A stretch of 64,000 bases of DNA from assembly GCF_000963005.1 (NCBI RefSeq), contig NZ_JZHZ01000007.1, positions 1,252,118-1,316,117 of the forward strand. The letters run 5' to 3'. Shown in pieces: positions 61,222 through 64,000 of this stretch (position 1 is the first letter of the stretch; each line of letters opens with the position of its first letter). This stretch comes from Xanthomonas sp. GPE 39. Its GTDB lineage: Bacteria; Pseudomonadota; Gammaproteobacteria; Xanthomonadales; Xanthomonadaceae. The notes under the pieces were generated by a model. That model saw only the letters and a list, made by a program, of their open reading frames with translations. It ran no database searches and had not been told where the DNA came from. The position numbers were made by a program, and so were the translations under genes.

Positions 61222-61270
61222 TTGCTGCAGCGCACACACTTGTTGCAGTGCACACAGACGTTGCTGCATG
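61222..61270 (+). repeat. Imperfect short tandem repeats after the GH31 gene
   Basis: Three related units begin TTGCTGCAGCGCACACAC (61222), TTGTTGCAGTGCACACAG (61240) and TTGCTGCATG (61261), spaced 18 and 21 bases apart. The first two agree at 15 of 18 positions. They lie in the GH31-xylB gap upstream of the terminator and could be a binding site or chance repetition. Confidence 0.55.
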
Positions 61271-61405
61271 CCGTGTTTCCAGGCGCTCCAGTTTGCTTCG
61301 CACTTGCCTCGATGCACATCGCAGGCGCGCCGGCAAGCTGATGCGATGCGTGCCGGAGGTCGGCGGGGCTGAGCAACAGGCGTCTGTCGGACTACACTGT
61401 GTCGA

Positions 61406-61434
61406 CGGCGGCCTGCCCCTGGCCGCCGCTTTTT
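61406..61434 (+). terminator. Intrinsic terminator between GH31 and xylB
   Basis: CGGCGGCC (61406-61413) pairs with GGCCGCCG (61421-61428) over loop TGCCCCT, followed by cttttta. It lies 207 bases after GH31 and 53 bases before xylB, so it either ends the receptor-GH31 unit or acts as an attenuator for xylB. Confidence 0.8.
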
Positions 61435-61448
61435 ATCTTGGAGCGACA

Positions 61449-61490
61449 ATGGACCTGGGTTTGCGCAACGAGCGGTGGGTGCGGCGATGA
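61449..61490 (+). CDS. Short leader ORF overlapping the xylB start
   Basis: An ATG at 61449 preceded by ggag (61440-61443) opens a 13-codon frame, MDLGLRNERWVRR, whose stop TGA (61488-61490) overlaps the xylB ATG (ATGA). The leader's ribosome site is better than that of xylB, which favours coupled translation. Directly upstream is the terminator. It is too short for protein-level evidence. Confidence 0.45.
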   Translation: MDLGLRNERWVRR

Positions 61491-62980
61491 GCCTGTATAT
61501 CGGCCTGGATGTGGGCACACAGAGCGTCAAACTGCTCGCCTATGATGCGGACAGCCGCCGCGTGGTCGCCACGCACGGTCATGCGCTGGAGCTCATCAGT
61601 CGCGACGATGGCACTCGCGAACAACAGGCGCAGTGGTGGATCGACGGTATCGTTGCCTGCTTCGCCGCGCTCGGTGCCGAACGCCGTGCGCAGGTCCGGG
61701 CGATCGCCGTTTCCGGGCAGCAGCACGGTTTCGTGCCATTGGACGCGCAAGGGCAGGTCACCGCGCCGGTCAAGCTGTGGTGCGATACCAGCACCCAGCG
61801 CGAGTGCGAGGAGATCATGCAGGCGGTCGGTGGCGCGCAGCGCTGCGTGGAGTTGGCCGGTAATCCGATCATGGCCGGCTATACCGCTTCCAAGCTGCCG
61901 TGGACGCGCAAGCATCGTCATACGGCCTACGCCGCGATGACCTCGGTGCTGTTGCCGCATGACTACGTCAACTTCTGGCTCACCGGCGAGCGTTACACCG
62001 AATTCGGTGATGCCTCCGGCAGCGGCTGGTTGGATGTGCGCAGCCGGCAGTGGTCCGCGCCGCTGTTGCAGGCGATCGATCCGCAGCGCGACCTGGCTGC
62101 GGCGCTGCCGCCGCTGGTACCCACCGAGACCACCTTCGCCCTGTCCGCCACGGCGGCGCAGACACTGGGGTTGCCGCGCCAAGTCCTTGTCGCCACTGGT
62201 GGCGGCGACAACATGATGGCCGCGATCGGCACCGGCAATGTCGTGCCTGGGCGTCTCACCATGAGCCTAGGCACCTCCGGTACCCTGTTCGCTTATGCGG
62301 ACCACCCGGTGGTGGACCCCGATGCGCGTTGGGCTGCGTTCTGCTCTTCCAGCGGCGGCTGGCTGCCGTTGATCTGCACGATGAATTGCACCGTCGCCAC
62401 CGAGACGATCTCGCGTTTGTTCGGCATCCAGACCGGGCAGGGCGAGGCATTGCTCGACGCTACCGCGCCCGGCGCCGGTGGTTTGCTGCTGATGCCGTTC
62501 TTTAACGGCGAGCGCACGCCCAATTTGCCTGCCGCGCGTGGGTGTCTGACCGGCATGGATCTGCACAACACCACGCCGGCGCATTTCTATCGCGCGGCGA
62601 TGGAGGGCGCCACTTATAGCCTGCGCAACGGCTTCGATGCGTTTGTCGATGCCGGCCTGCGTTTTGATTCGATCTACGTCACCGGCGGTGGCAGCAAGAG
62701 CGCCGGCTGGCGTCAGCTCATCGCCGATCTGTTTGCGTTGCCGGTGCATGTACCGGCTCAGGCCGAAGGAGCCGCGTTCGGCGCCGCGCTGCAGGCGCTG
62801 TGGGCGGATGCTCATGGCCAGGGCGCGCGTTCCAGTCTGGCCGAGGTCGTGCTGCAGCATCAACAGAACGATGCGGCACTGTCCGCGCAGCCGGATGCGC
62901 AGCGCGGCGCACAGTACCAGGCGCATTACCGTACCTTCCTGCAACATTTGCAGGCCATTGGCCCGCTCTACGCGGGTTGA
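61487..62980 (+). CDS. xylB: Xylulokinase
   Basis: The 497-residue FGGY-family kinase makes xylulose 5-phosphate. It starts LYIGLDVGTQSVKLLAYDA, and shows AVSGQQHGFVPLDAQG, LWCDTSTQREC, GNPIMAGYTASKLPW, LLPHDYVNFWLTG, GDASGSGWLDV, GGGDNMMAAIGTG, SLGTSGTLFAY, MPFFNGERTPNLP and VTGGGSKSAGWRQLIADLF. A GTG four codons upstream is in frame but ATG 61487 is preferred. xylA begins 36 bases after the stop, so the two form a xylose operon. Confidence 0.97.
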   Translation: MSLYIGLDVGTQSVKLLAYDADSRRVVATHGHALELISRDDGTREQQAQWWIDGIVACFAALGAERRAQVRAIAVSGQQHGFVPLDAQGQVTAPVKLWCDTSTQRECEEIMQAVGGAQRCVELAGNPIMAGYTASKLPWTRKHRHTAYAAMTSVLLPHDYVNFWLTGERYTEFGDASGSGWLDVRSRQWSAPLLQAIDPQRDLAAALPPLVPTETTFALSATAAQTLGLPRQVLVATGGGDNMMAAIGTGNVVPGRLTMSLGTSGTLFAYADHPVVDPDARWAAFCSSSGGWLPLICTMNCTVATETISRLFGIQTGQGEALLDATAPGAGGLLLMPFFNGERTPNLPAARGCLTGMDLHNTTPAHFYRAAMEGATYSLRNGFDAFVDAGLRFDSIYVTGGGSKSAGWRQLIADLFALPVHVPAQAEGAAFGAALQALWADAHGQGARSSLAEVVLQHQQNDAALSAQPDAQRGAQYQAHYRTFLQHLQAIGPLYAG

Positions 62981-63016
62981 TCCCCTCTCCCCCATCACGC
63001 ATATCAGGACTTTGCA

Positions 63017-64000
63017 ATGAGCAACTCCGTTTACATCGGCGCCAAGGAATATTTTCCGGGCATCGGCCGCATTCCGTTCGAAGGCAAGGCCTCGGACAAC
63101 CCGCTGGCGTTCAAGGTGTACGACGCCGACAAGCAGATTGGCGGCAAGTCCATGGCCGCGCACCTGCGTTTTGCGGTGGCGTATTGGCATAGCTTCTGCG
63201 GTAACGGCGCCGATCCGTTCGGTCCGGGCACGCGCGCCTATCCGTGGGACGCCGGCAGCGACGCGTTGGCGCGGGCCGAGGCCAAGGCCGATGCGGCGTT
63301 CGAGTTTTTCACCAAACTCGGTGTGCCGTATTACTGCTTCCACGACGTGGATCTGGCCCCGGACGCGGAGGCCATCGGCCAGTACGAGAAGAATCTGCAA
63401 CACATGGTCGGCATCGCCAAGCAGCGTCAGGCCGACACCGGCATCAAGCTGCTGTGGGGCACGGCCAATCTGTTCTCGCATCCGCGCTACATGAATGGCG
63501 CGGCGACCAACCCGGATTTCGACGTGGTGGCGCGCGCGGCGGTGCAGGTCAAGGCGGCGTTGGAGGCGACGGTGGCGCTGGGCGGGGAGAACTACGTGTT
63601 CTGGGGCGGTCGCGAGGGGTACGCGTGCCTGCACAACACGCAGATGCGGCGCGAGCAGGAACACCTGGCGCGCTTCCTCACCCTGGCGCGCGACTACGGG
63701 CGCAGCATCGGCTTCAAGGGCAATTTCCTGATCGAGCCCAAGCCGATGGAGCCGATGAAGCACCAGTACGATTTCGACAGCGCCACGGTGGTGGGTTTCC
63801 TGCGCCAGCACGGGCTGGAGAAGGATTTCAAACTCAATATCGAAGCCAACCACGCCACGTTGTCCGGGCACAGTTTCGAGCACGATTTGCAGGTGGCCTC
63901 GGATGCGGGGTTGCTGGGTAGCATCGACGCCAATCGCGGCAATCCACAGAACGGCTGGGACACCGACCAGTTCCCGGTGGATCTGTACGACACGGTGGGG
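63017..64000 (+). CDS. xylA: Xylose isomerase (3' end beyond the window)
   Basis: The visible 328 codons start [23 protein letters not shown] and contain the catalytic [49 protein letters not shown] and the metal-binding [19 protein letters not shown]. Family length is about 440, so roughly a quarter of the gene lies past position 64000. It isomerises xylose to xylulose for XylB. No stop occurs in frame before the edge, and the ATG follows a weak ribosome site (caggac). Confidence 0.96.
   Translation, partial: MSNSVYIGAKEYFPGIGRIPFEGKASDNPLAFKVYDADKQIGGKSMAAHLRFAVAYWHSFCGNGADPFGPGTRAYPWDAGSDALARAEAKADAAFEFFTKLGVPYYCFHDVDLAPDAEAIGQYEKNLQHMVGIAKQRQADTGIKLLWGTANLFSHPRYMNGAATNPDFDVVARAAVQVKAALEATVALGGENYVFWGGREGYACLHNTQMRREQEHLARFLTLARDYGRSIGFKGNFLIEPKPMEPMKHQYDFDSATVVGFLRQHGLEKDFKLNIEANHATLSGHSFEHDLQVASDAGLLGSIDANRGNPQNGWDTDQFPVDLYDTVG

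Noticed and set aside
59400..61376. 658-codon minus-strand frame opposite the GH31 gene
   Set aside because: It is an antisense frame kept open by codon bias; the plus-strand protein has catalytic residues in place.

Overview
The window is a chromosomal segment with high G+C (about 62-66% by eye) from a gammaproteobacterium of the Xanthomonadaceae, most likely Xanthomonas. The evidence is the block lexA-recA-recX-alaS-csrA with a 19-base operator of the TTAG...CTAA type, a long TonB-dependent receptor of the Xanthomonas/Caulobacter type, the order pyrG-kdsA-eno-ftsB-ispD-ispF-truD-surE-pcm-nlpD without rpoS, and a xyloglucan-type gene set next to xylB/xylA. An early-branching species such as the X. 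albilineans group is possible, but that is inference. I see no insertion sequence, prophage, CRISPR array or rRNA. Two tRNAs are present: Ser-GCU and Arg-ACG.

Layout. 1-13.4 kb: TatD nuclease, glycine-zipper protein, dnaB, photolyase, a WS/DGAT-type acyltransferase, an OmpA-like lipoprotein, a membrane diguanylate cyclase, a secreted S10 carboxypeptidase, parE and a small Lys/Glu-rich exported protein. 13.4-25.8 kb: a dense plus-strand housekeeping run (pyrG, an apparently foreign acyltransferase, kdsA, eno, ftsB, ispD, ispF, truD, surE, pcm, yqaA-like, nlpD), with smr, yhbY and a Mth938-type gene on the other strand. 25.8-34.7 kb: rlmE, ftsH, folP, miaA, hfq, hflX, pncC, lexA, recA. 34.7-42.7 kb: recX, alaS, csrA, tRNA-Ser, a gene-poor stretch, a DedA-rhodanese fusion, tRNA-Arg, thiD and a DUF1275 membrane protein. 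42.7-47.9 kb: a lipoprotein, PIN-PhoH ATPase, bcp, a gcvR-like gene, dapA, a short BamC-like lipoprotein and fdxA. 48-64 kb: a sugar catabolism region. Its minus-strand arm is a De Ley-Doudoroff galactonate operon (dgoA-dgoD-lactonase-dgoK) with a divergent LysR regulator. Its plus-strand arm is a TonB receptor, CE20-type acetylesterase, GH31 alpha-xylosidase, xylB and xylA, the last cut by the window end.

How it fits together. The last 16 kb looks built for plant xyloglucan side chains: uptake by the receptor, deacetylation, removal of xylose, xylose to xylulose 5-phosphate by XylA/XylB, and galactose via galactonate to pyruvate and glyceraldehyde 3-phosphate. No endo-xyloglucanase, beta-galactosidase, fucosidase or galactose dehydrogenase is visible here.

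Observations most worth checking: a low-G+C hexapeptide acyltransferase wedged between pyrG and kdsA; a lexA promoter whose predicted transcript starts at the ATG (leaderless) with the LexA operator over the -10; a terminator followed by a 13-codon leader ORF that overlaps the xylB start; and hairpins in the gaps of the receptor-to-GH31 run.
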